Below are positions 7,079 to 13,257 of a DNA stretch of 13,257 bases, piece by piece. Position numbers and translations under genes: made by a program. Within the stretch, counting starts at the first letter, position 1. Each line of letters opens with the position of its first letter. The notes under the pieces are model-generated. The model saw only the letters and a program-made list of their open reading frames with translations. It ran no database searches and was not told the DNA's origin. This stretch comes from Anaerolineaceae bacterium UBA5311 (GTDB lineage Bacteria > Chloroflexota > Anaerolineae > Anaerolineales > Anaerolineaceae): positions 1 through 13,257 of the forward strand of contig DHRN01000033.1 in the NCBI GenBank assembly GCA_002411175.1. Reading direction: 5' to 3'.

Positions 7079-7113
7079 AAAAGGGAGCCCTGATTAAGTC
7101 GGGCTCTCTTTTT
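7079..7113 (+). terminator. Strong intrinsic terminator after the secreted-protein pair
   Basis: The stem AAGGGAGCCC (7081-7090) pairs with GGGCTCTCTT (7101-7110), giving ten pairs with one G-U wobble and a 10-base loop. The run TTTTT (7109-7113) follows. Two further A-T pairs extend the base. It begins 15 bases after the stop codon. Confidence 0.9.
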
Positions 7114-7178
7114 CGTATTCGGGGTTACCCAATTCATGCGGTAATTTTAATAAAGTAGTAACAACGGTAGGGTAAGTC

Positions 7179-7202
7179 CAGGAAACAGGGAGCAGGGAGC
7201 AG
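7179..7202 (+). repeat. G-rich short repeat, copy 1
   Basis: CAGGAAACAGGGAGC followed by AGGGAGCAG is repeated at 13218-13241 with a single A-to-G difference. In both places it lies directly beside a GTCATTCTGA-family repeat, so the two seem to travel or expand together. Confidence 0.7.
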
Positions 7203-7213
7203 AAACTGGGTTT

Positions 7214-7240
7214 TGTCATTCTGAACGAAGTGAAGAATCT
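7214..7240 (+). repeat. GTCATTCTGA-family hairpin repeat, copy upstream of alaS
   Basis: The copy reads GTC-ATTCT-GA-AC-GAA-GT-GA-AGAAT-CT. ATTCT pairs with AGAAT, AC pairs with GT, the tandem GA/GA can form sheared pairs, and the loop is GAA. The same architecture with different paired bases occurs at 13021-13135. Confidence 0.75.
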
Positions 7241-7266
7241 GAACCTTTGCCAATAAGAAGCTTATC

Positions 7267-7338
7267 GACTTCGTTGATACAGACGTCTCCCCCTACGGCT
7301 GTTCGTGGCGCGGCATGGCAACCGCCCCCTACAACAAC
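7267..7338 (+). repeat. Dispersed repeat family B (right copy)
   Basis: This copy has the same orientation as 263-333, beginning GACTTCGTTGATACAGACG and ending CCCCTACAACAAC. The central part has diverged, and its dyad is CGG/CCG-centred instead of GGGACAG/CTGTCCC. It is non-coding. Confidence 0.7.
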
Positions 7339-7340
7339 AT

Positions 7341-7475
7341 CGCTTCGCCGGAACTACAAAAAGGTGGCTTCGCCGGAACGGGACAAGCCGCGTTCCCTAC
7401 GAATAATGGGTTCGCCGGAACGGGACAAGCCGCGTTCCCTACGAAAAGCTGGCTCCGCTGGTACAAACGTCTCTC
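7341..7475 (+). repeat. Dispersed repeat family A/C, cluster upstream of alaS (right copy)
   Basis: There is a truncated start of a unit at 7341-7360, then two full A units (about 7365-7402 and 7409-7443). A C unit follows at about 7450-7474 (CTCCGCTGGTACAAACGTCTC). Orientation is opposite to the left cluster at 9-124, and 7365-7402 is its exact 38-base reverse complement. These repeats, family B, the hairpin repeat and the G-rich repeat fill most of the 484 gene-free bases between the terminator at 7113 and alaS. An open frame through the cluster repeats the peptide SPERDKPRSLR and is an artefact. Confidence 0.85.
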
Positions 7476-7555
7476 ACAATCAACACAATGGTAATTTTTC
7501 ACATTAGAATTTGCTGCTTTCCTTCTAAACGATTTTTCTCCGCTTGCTTATCAGG

Positions 7556-7561
7556 TATAAT
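7556..7561 (+). promoter_or_regulatory. Candidate -10 box for alaS
   Basis: A consensus TATAAT lies 36 bases before the alaS ATG. It sits in CAGGTATAAT, identical to the 10 bases around the candidate glpX -10 box. The -35 region (TTTTTC, 7533-7538) is poor. The leader of about 30 bases is too short for a T-box or other riboswitch. Confidence 0.45.
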
Positions 7562-7597
7562 TTTTTAGTTAAGCAGATCAATTATTGGAGTGTTATC

Positions 7598-10330
7598 ATG
7601 TACCTAACCGGCAACCAGGTTCGTCAATCTTTTCTCGATTTTTTCGCACAACGCGGGCACACCATCGTGCCGAGCGCATCCCTCGTTCCCGGTGGAGACA
7701 GCACCCTGCTCTTCACGAATGCTGGCATGGTGCAGTTTAAAGATGTCTTTTTAGGCACCGAAACGCGACCGTATAGCCGCGCTGTCGATAGCCAGAAATG
7801 CCTGCGCGTATCCGGTAAACACAACGATCTCGATACAGTCGGACGCGATAATACCCACCACACGTTTTTTGAGATGCTGGGAAACTGGTCTTTTGGTGAT
7901 TATTATAAGAAAGAAGCCCTCAGCTGGAGCTGGGAGCTGCTCACCAGGGTGTGGGGATTGGACCCAAACCGACTATACGCCTCCACCTTCGTGGACGACC
8001 AGGGCGACCTGCCTGCCGACGAAGAAGCCCGTGATGTCTGGCTGGCGCAGCCCGGTTTCGACCCGACTCACCTGGTGCATGGAGGTCGTAAGGACAATTT
8101 CTGGGAGATGGCAGAGACCGGTCCCTGCGGTCCTTGCAGTGAAATTCATTACGATTTCGGCGCTGATGCCTGTGACATGCAGGATGTACCTGGGCATGTT
8201 TGTGAAGTTAATGGCGATTGTTCCCGAATCGTTGAGATCTGGAACAACGTTTTCATCCAATACAACCGCACGTCACCTACCGAATTTCAACCACTGCCAA
8301 AGCGGCATGTTGATACCGGTATGGGTTTTGAGCGAATTGTTTCCATCATCCAGGGTGTCGCTGGTAATTATGAGACCGATTTACTGAAACCCCTCCTGGA
8401 TGAAACACAACGGCTTTCAGGGCAAAGCGACGCGGAGCGGCAGGCAAACCTGACCGCTTACCGTGTGATTGCCGATCATGTGCGGGCAGCCGCCTTTTTG
8501 ATTGCCGATGGGGTCATCCCAGGCAATATCAGCAGAAATTATGTCTGCCGGATGATCATAAGGCGCGCGGCACGGTTCGCGCGAACGATTAAGCTCGACA
8601 ATCCCTTCATGGCAAGTATCGCTGCGATCGTAATTGAAAATTATCACCAGGCATACCCTGAATTGCTTGAAAACCGGGAGCTGATAGCAGATACCCTGAC
8701 CAGCGAAGAAAAACGATTCGCCGAGACGCTCGACAGCGGCTTTGCCCAATTGCAGGAGTATATTGAAGAGCTCAAAACTGCTGGATTGACGACGCTGGAT
8801 GGCAAGCGGGCTTTTGAACTGTATGCCACACTGGGTTTCCCGGTGGAGATCACGCGTGATATCCTGACCGAATCCGGTTTGAGCGTTGATGAAGACGGGT
8901 TTTATAAAGCCATGGAAGCTCACCGCCTGGCATCGGGCAGAGGTTCAGCTTTTGCGGGGATGGAGGGTACTAAAACCGAGTTTTATGCCGACCTGTTGGC
9001 AGACTTACAAACCCAGGGCAAACTGCCTGGTGGGGGCGTCATTTACGACCCGTATACCTCTTTCACTACACCAACAAGGTTGGTTGGCATCCTGCGCGGC
9101 GGAGAGCTGGTCAAATTTGCCGAAGCTGGCGATGAAGTTGAACTGATCGTCACTCGCAGCCCGCTATATCTTGAAGGCGGTGGTCAGATTGGCGATATTG
9201 GCACCGTGACTTCAGGCGGGAAACCGGTTTGGGATGTAGAAATCGGACACACGTTTAAGCCGGTTGACGGTTTGATCGTGCTTGCGGGAAAGGTCACGCA
9301 AGGAACCCCGAAAACTGACGATACCGCCCTGGTGAAAGTTGACTATTCATCACGGATGTCAACTATGCGCAATCATACCGGCACACACCTGCTGCATGCT
9401 GCCCTTCGCCAGGTTTTGGGTGAAAAGGTGCATCAATCCGGCTCTGTGGTAGACCCGGAGCGGATGCGTTTCGACTTCAACTACCCGCACGCGGTTTCGA
9501 AAGCCGACTTGCTCAAGATTGAAGCACGCGTGAACGAACTGATCGCGGCTGAATATCCGGTTCGTAAAGAAATCAAAACGCTCGACCAGGCAAAAGCTGA
9601 AGGCGTAACAGCGCTATTTGGTGAGAAATATGGTTCAACGGTAAGGACGATTGAAATTGCTGATGAACGTGGTCGCGTTTCCTACGAACTTTGTGGTGGA
9701 ACGCATGTGGACAACACGGCAGAGATCGGTGCTTTCTACATCATTTCCGAATCGTCGGTTGCAGCAGGTATGCGCCGGATCGAAGCGGTTACAGGGCTGG
9801 GAGCTTACCACTTTGCCCGTGAGCAAATAAACCACCTCACCCAGATAGCCTCTCACCTGCAAAGCAGCCCCGCAGATACGCTTGCCAAAATTGAAGCCTT
9901 GGAAACTGAGCTCAAGCTAACCCGACGCGAACTGGAACAGGCGCGCGCTGAGGCTGCGAACCAGGCTTTCAGGCAAAAGCTTGAGGAGGTTGGCGAAGTT
10001 GCCGGAGTGCCAGTGCTGAGCGCGCTGATTCCCAACGCGGATATTGAGGCGCTGCGCTCGCTTGCAGACCAGTTTCGCCAGGCGTACCCCAGCGGTGTCG
10101 TGGTGCTGGGCACCGTGATCAACGAAAAGCCCAGCATGATTGCTGCTGTTACACCCGACCTGATTAAGCGGGGGTTGAAAGCCGGTGACCTGATCAAGAA
10201 GGTTGCCCAGGTGGTCGGAGGTGGAGGCGGCGGACGCCCGGATATGGCGCAGGCAGGAGGGAAAGACCCATCCAGGCTGCCCGAAGCGCTGGCACAAGTG
10301 GCTGTTTACATAGAAGATAACTTGAAATAA
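7598..10330 (+). CDS. alaS: Alanyl-tRNA synthetase
   Basis: The enzyme charges tRNA-Ala with alanine and hydrolyses mischarged Ser- and Gly-tRNA-Ala. The 910-residue protein, slightly longer than the E. coli enzyme (about 876), contains all domains. The class II catalytic core has FTNAGMVQFKDVFLG (39-53), the motif 2 region RVSGKHNDLDTVGRDNTHHT (70-89) and motif 3 GMGFERI (241-247). The editing domain has zinc ligands H593/H597 (NHTGTH) and C699/H703 (CGGTH). A coiled coil spans about 755-800, and a glycine-rich C-Ala domain ends the protein (GGGGGGRPDMAQAGG, 874-888). A cysteine-bearing insert, C192, H200, C202 and C208, precedes VEIWNNVFIQYNR; I recall similar inserts in related synthetases, and they may bind zinc. 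The frame opens upstream at TTG 7544, but that start lies in the candidate promoter. ATG 7598 has GGAG (7587-7590) and gives the canonical N-terminus. Five bases separate it from mutS. Confidence 0.97.
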   Translation: MYLTGNQVRQSFLDFFAQRGHTIVPSASLVPGGDSTLLFTNAGMVQFKDVFLGTETRPYSRAVDSQKCLRVSGKHNDLDTVGRDNTHHTFFEMLGNWSFGDYYKKEALSWSWELLTRVWGLDPNRLYASTFVDDQGDLPADEEARDVWLAQPGFDPTHLVHGGRKDNFWEMAETGPCGPCSEIHYDFGADACDMQDVPGHVCEVNGDCSRIVEIWNNVFIQYNRTSPTEFQPLPKRHVDTGMGFERIVSIIQGVAGNYETDLLKPLLDETQRLSGQSDAERQANLTAYRVIADHVRAAAFLIADGVIPGNISRNYVCRMIIRRAARFARTIKLDNPFMASIAAIVIENYHQAYPELLENRELIADTLTSEEKRFAETLDSGFAQLQEYIEELKTAGLTTLDGKRAFELYATLGFPVEITRDILTESGLSVDEDGFYKAMEAHRLASGRGSAFAGMEGTKTEFYADLLADLQTQGKLPGGGVIYDPYTSFTTPTRLVGILRGGELVKFAEAGDEVELIVTRSPLYLEGGGQIGDIGTVTSGGKPVWDVEIGHTFKPVDGLIVLAGKVTQGTPKTDDTALVKVDYSSRMSTMRNHTGTHLLHAALRQVLGEKVHQSGSVVDPERMRFDFNYPHAVSKADLLKIEARVNELIAAEYPVRKEIKTLDQAKAEGVTALFGEKYGSTVRTIEIADERGRVSYELCGGTHVDNTAEIGAFYIISESSVAAGMRRIEAVTGLGAYHFAREQINHLTQIASHLQSSPADTLAKIEALETELKLTRRELEQARAEAANQAFRQKLEEVGEVAGVPVLSALIPNADIEALRSLADQFRQAYPSGVVVLGTVINEKPSMIAAVTPDLIKRGLKAGDLIKKVAQVVGGGGGGRPDMAQAGGKDPSRLPEALAQVAVYIEDNLK

Positions 10331-10335
10331 ACGCG

Positions 10336-12906
10336 ATGGCAGAAACGATTACGCCTTTAAGACAGCAATACCTGGAAATCAAGAAGGATTATCCGGACGC
10401 AATTGTTTTCTTTCGGTTGGGCGATTTTTATGAAACCTTCGATGATGACGCCCGTAAAACTGCTGAAGCGCTGGACATCGTCCTGACCTCACGCCCAGTC
10501 GCCAAAGGTGTGAGAGTGCCCATGGCGGGGATCCCTTTTCATGCGGTAGATAACTATCTTGGCAGGTTGATAGAGAAGGGTTACCATGTCGCCATCTGTG
10601 AGCAGGTCGGCGAACAGCCTGATAAAGGCTTGTTCCCCCGCGAGGTGATCAGGGTGGTTACCCCGGGTACGCTGGTCGAGCCAAACCTGCTCCCCAGCGG
10701 ACGCAATAATTATCTCGCCTGTTTCACCTTCCAGGAGGGCAAGGCAGGTCTGTGTTACGTAGATATCAGCACAGGCGAACTGGCAGCCACCGAGCTGGCT
10801 GATGGTAATGTCGAAGTGCAATTGCGTGCTGAGCTTCAGCGCCTTCGACCCGCGGAAGTGCTCTTGTCTGACCTGGCTGACGACAAGTTGGCGCAGGAAT
10901 TCAACCTGACACGGATTCCCAATTGGTATTTTGAACCCGGGCGTGCTGCGGCGATGATTCGCACACAATTTAATGTGAGCAATATCGAAGGGATGGGTCT
11001 AAAACCCTATCCGCTGGCGGTTCGAGCCACTGGCGCCCTGCTCAAATTTTTACAGGAAACACAAAAGAGCCTGCTGAATATCGATTTACGCTTCAGCACG
11101 TACAGCCTCTCCGATTTCATGGTGCTGGATGCTGAAACCCGGCGCAACCTCGAATTGACCGAAACCCTGCGGGAGAATAAGACCGAAGGTTCGCTGCTCG
11201 GGGTTTTGGACCGCACGCGAACCTCCATGGGCAAACGCCTGCTGCGAACCTGGGTGAATAAGCCCTTACTGGATGTTGAACGGATTAACCAACGGCTTGA
11301 CGCGGTTAGCTATTTTTTTGATCGGGGGGTTGAACGCAAAGAAGCCAGCGAGCTTCTGAAACAGCTGCACGACCTTGAGAGGCTGGTCAACCGGGTGGTG
11401 TCCGGGGCTGCAAGACCCAATGACCTGGTAGCGCTGCGTGAAGATCTGGCTGCGATTCCGCAAATCCTGCCGCTGTTGAACCAGGACCACCCGGCTCTGC
11501 AATCGCTGCTGGAGGGATGGCACAGTTTCGAAAACGAGCTTGACCTGCTTGACAGGTCGATAGCTGATGATCCACCGGCGACATTGAACAATATTGGTCT
11601 GATCCGGGATGGTTTTTCGGAGGAGCTTGACCGGGTGGTGTCGTCTTCGAGGCATGCCCGCGAGTGGATTAACGGGCTGGAATCGAGCGAAAGACAGCGC
11701 ACCGGTTTGAAGACTCTCAAGGTTGGTTTTAACAAAGTTTTCGGCTATTACCTCGAAATTTCCCGCGGACTATCTGACAAAGCCCCCGAAAATTACATCC
11801 GAAAGCAAACCCTGGTCAACAGCGAACGCTTTATCACCCCCGAATTGAAGGAATATGAATCGCTGGTGTTGAATGCCGAAACGCAGATTCATGAAATCGA
11901 AGTAAAGGTGTTCAAACAAGTGTGCTCACAATTGAGCAAATCCAGCACAAGGCTGTTGGAAACCTCGGAAAAAATCGCTCAGCTGGATTGCATCCTGGCG
12001 CTGGCAGACGTTGCCGCGCTGAATAATTATGTGCGACCGGTATTGCGGGCAGAAAAAGGAATCAAAATCCTCGAGGGGCGTCACCCGGTTGTGGAGCACC
12101 AGACCAGCCAGACGCGCTACATTGCCAACGACACAGTTTTTGAGGAAGGTGAAATCATCCGCCTGATCACTGGTCCGAACATGAGCGGAAAATCGACCTT
12201 TTTGCGCCAGGTGGTGCTAATTGTGCTGATGGCACAAATTGGCAGTTTTGTTCCTGCGGATAAGGCTGAGATTGGCATTGTGGACCGTGTATTCACGCGC
12301 ATCGGTGCGCAGGATGCCATCCACCAGGGACAGTCGACTTTTATGGTCGAGATGCTGGAGACAGCCAACATTCTGAACAATGCCACCCCGCGAAGTTTGC
12401 TGATTTTGGATGAAATCGGACGAGGCACCAGTACGTATGACGGGCTTTCGATCGCCTGGGCGATTATTGAATATTTGCACAGCCACCCCAGGCTGAAGCC
12501 GTTTACGCTTTTCGCCACGCATTTTCATGAGCTGACCGAACTCGCAGAACTGTATCCGGGCGTGCGTAACTATAACGTAGCCGTTACTGAGGCTGATGGG
12601 CAGGTGGTTTTTCTGCACAAGATCGTGCCAGGAGCGGCAGACCGGTCTTATGGGATCCATGTCGCCCAGATGGCGGGACTGCCGGCGCCGGTGATTGCCC
12701 GGGCGAATGAGATTCTGAAGCAGCTGGAAGCCAGCTCGGGTACCACGATGCCAGCTGCCGAAAAGGAAACAGACCAATTGCGCCTGTTCCCGGAAAACAA
12801 CCCCTTGATGGAGGCGTTTAAGAAGCTCGACCTTGAATCACTCACCCCTATTCAGGCGTTAAACAAGCTCTATCAGTGGAAAAAGGCGTTTTTTGAGGAT
12901 GAATAG
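10336..12906 (+). CDS. mutS: DNA mismatch repair protein MutS
   Basis: MutS recognises mismatches and small loops in DNA and starts methyl-independent or strand-directed repair with MutL. The 856-residue protein is full length. The mismatch-binding Phe-X-Glu motif is F31-Y32-E33 in RLGDFYETF. The connector and lever domains follow (including SMGKRLLRTWVNKPL). The C-terminal ATPase has Walker A GPNMSGKST (613-621), Walker B LLILDE (D692, E693) and the GRGTSTYDG signature loop. The motif QLRLF (814-818) matches the beta-clamp-binding pattern QLxLF. The end, TPIQALNKLYQWKK, is the usual MutS tail. This is MutS1, not MutS2: it has the mismatch-recognition domain and no Smr domain. ATG 10336 lies 5 bases after the alaS stop without an obvious Shine-Dalgarno sequence, so translation probably depends on coupling. 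No mutL is seen in the window. Confidence 0.97.
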   Translation: MAETITPLRQQYLEIKKDYPDAIVFFRLGDFYETFDDDARKTAEALDIVLTSRPVAKGVRVPMAGIPFHAVDNYLGRLIEKGYHVAICEQVGEQPDKGLFPREVIRVVTPGTLVEPNLLPSGRNNYLACFTFQEGKAGLCYVDISTGELAATELADGNVEVQLRAELQRLRPAEVLLSDLADDKLAQEFNLTRIPNWYFEPGRAAAMIRTQFNVSNIEGMGLKPYPLAVRATGALLKFLQETQKSLLNIDLRFSTYSLSDFMVLDAETRRNLELTETLRENKTEGSLLGVLDRTRTSMGKRLLRTWVNKPLLDVERINQRLDAVSYFFDRGVERKEASELLKQLHDLERLVNRVVSGAARPNDLVALREDLAAIPQILPLLNQDHPALQSLLEGWHSFENELDLLDRSIADDPPATLNNIGLIRDGFSEELDRVVSSSRHAREWINGLESSERQRTGLKTLKVGFNKVFGYYLEISRGLSDKAPENYIRKQTLVNSERFITPELKEYESLVLNAETQIHEIEVKVFKQVCSQLSKSSTRLLETSEKIAQLDCILALADVAALNNYVRPVLRAEKGIKILEGRHPVVEHQTSQTRYIANDTVFEEGEIIRLITGPNMSGKSTFLRQVVLIVLMAQIGSFVPADKAEIGIVDRVFTRIGAQDAIHQGQSTFMVEMLETANILNNATPRSLLILDEIGRGTSTYDGLSIAWAIIEYLHSHPRLKPFTLFATHFHELTELAELYPGVRNYNVAVTEADGQVVFLHKIVPGAADRSYGIHVAQMAGLPAPVIARANEILKQLEASSGTTMPAAEKETDQLRLFPENNPLMEAFKKLDLESLTPIQALNKLYQWKKAFFEDE

Positions 12907-12936
12907 CTGAAAGCTGATAGGGAAAAAGCACGCTGC

Positions 12937-13016
12937 CTCGTTCCTCAGGATGACAAGCGGGCTGTTCTTCGGACAAAAGGAGTGGCATTCTGACAATGGT
13001 GACATTCTGATAAACG
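12937..13016. repeat. Degenerate GTCATTCTGA-family fragments
   Basis: A half copy on the minus strand (TTCCTCAGGATGACA, 12941-12955) is followed by decayed + copies, GGCATTCTGAC (12984 onward) and GACATTCTGAT (13001 onward). They are remnants next to the intact array. No gene and no convincing mutS terminator is seen between 12907 and 13257. Confidence 0.45.
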
Positions 13017-13020
13017 GATT

Positions 13021-13135
13021 GTCATTCTGAGCCTCTTTTGCGAAGAATCCTGGCATTTTGACTGTCATTCTGAGCCACTTTTGCGAAGAATCTTTGCATT
13101 TGACTGTCATTCTGAGCCTCTATTGCGAAGAATCT
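13021..13135 (+). repeat. Three tandem hairpin repeats, period 42-43 bases
   Basis: Three 30-base copies start at 13021, 13064 and 13106. Each has the form GTC-ATTCT-GA-GC-loop-GC-GA-AGAAT-C(C/T), with a variable 7-base loop and intact stem bases. The 12-13 base stretches between copies are also alike (GCATTTTGACT / GCATTTGACT), so the whole unit is tandemly duplicated. It may serve as a downstream RNA hairpin for the mutS transcript. Confidence 0.8.
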
Positions 13136-13174
13136 TTACTTTGGAATGGAAAAGTCGTTGTGATTGAAATGTTA

Positions 13175-13219
13175 AGATCCTTACGAAGTACACTGTGTGT
13201 CACTTCGTTCAGGATGACA
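13175..13219 (-). repeat. Inverted, longer member of the hairpin repeat family
   Basis: Read on the minus strand it starts TGTCATCCTGAACGAAGTGA and ends AAGGATCT. The outer stem is ATCCT/AGGAT in place of ATTCT/AGAAT, with about 18 extra bases inside. It keeps the GA-AC-GAA-GT-GA core of the copy at 7214. Confidence 0.6.
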
Positions 13220-13241
13220 GGAAACAGGGAGCGGGGAGCAG
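13218..13241 (+). repeat. G-rich short repeat, copy 2
   Basis: This matches 7179-7202 with one difference. The window ends in further G-runs (GGG at 13227, GGGG at 13233, GGG at 13248 and 13254), so this end has G-quadruplex potential on the + strand. Confidence 0.7.
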
Positions 13242-13257
13242 GTGGCCGGGAGCGGGC

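Noticed and set aside
7247..7507. 86-residue open frame containing SPERDKPRSLR twice
   Set aside because: The peptide repeat is just the translation of the non-coding A repeat. There is no Shine-Dalgarno sequence, and the frame ends just before the alaS promoter.
7562..7597. T-box leader for alaS
   Set aside because: The transcribed leader is only about 30 bases, and no specifier loop or T-box sequence is present.
13021..13135. CRISPR-like array of three 30-base repeats
   Set aside because: The intervening stretches are only 12-13 bases and nearly identical to each other, the repeats vary in their loops, and no cas gene is present. It is a simple tandem repeat.

Overview
The window reads as chromosomal DNA of a free-living anaerobic-type bacterium, most likely an Anaerolineae-like member of the Chloroflexota. 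This is an inference from three things. Dispersed short repeats of the 'GTAGGGAACGCGGC...' and 'GTCATTCTGA...GAAGAATCT' types lie in the gaps. Two small secreted proteins carry a domain I associate with hypothetical proteins of that group. The AlaRS and GlpX sequence style also fits. No 16S rRNA or other decisive marker is present. All recognised genes lie on the + strand.

Layout. Positions 1-433 hold dispersed repeats and then a good candidate promoter. Positions 434-4072 are a tightly coupled five-gene operon: two ECF transporter ATPases (EcfA1, EcfA2), the transmembrane coupling protein EcfT, an integral-membrane substrate-binding S component, and a class I SAM-dependent methyltransferase. 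Stops and starts overlap or nearly touch throughout. The transporter would import a small vitamin-like or cofactor-like molecule. Its substrate cannot be named from sequence alone, and the coupled methyltransferase is the only pathway clue. After a 284-base gap comes glpX (4357-5385), a class II fructose-1,6-bisphosphatase for gluconeogenesis, closed by a good intrinsic terminator.

Positions 5668-7063 hold two secreted proteins in one small operon, bounded downstream by a strong terminator. They share the same two sequence blocks in opposite order (A-B in the first, B-A in the second), so they look like a natural circular permutation pair sitting side by side. Each mature protein has exactly two cysteines, one per block. 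This is the most unusual feature of the window.

Positions 7114-7597 are a repeat-rich gap with the alaS promoter at its end. alaS (7598-10330, alanyl-tRNA synthetase) and mutS (10336-12906, DNA mismatch recognition ATPase) follow, only 5 bases apart and probably co-transcribed. The last 351 bases have no gene. They hold a three-copy tandem hairpin repeat, a related inverted copy and a G-rich repeat, and the same hairpin and G-rich families recur upstream of alaS.

Several starts were moved inward from the longest open frame because a Shine-Dalgarno sequence and the family N-terminus agree: ecfT to GTG 2121, the S component to 2932, the first secreted protein to 5668 and alaS to 7598.
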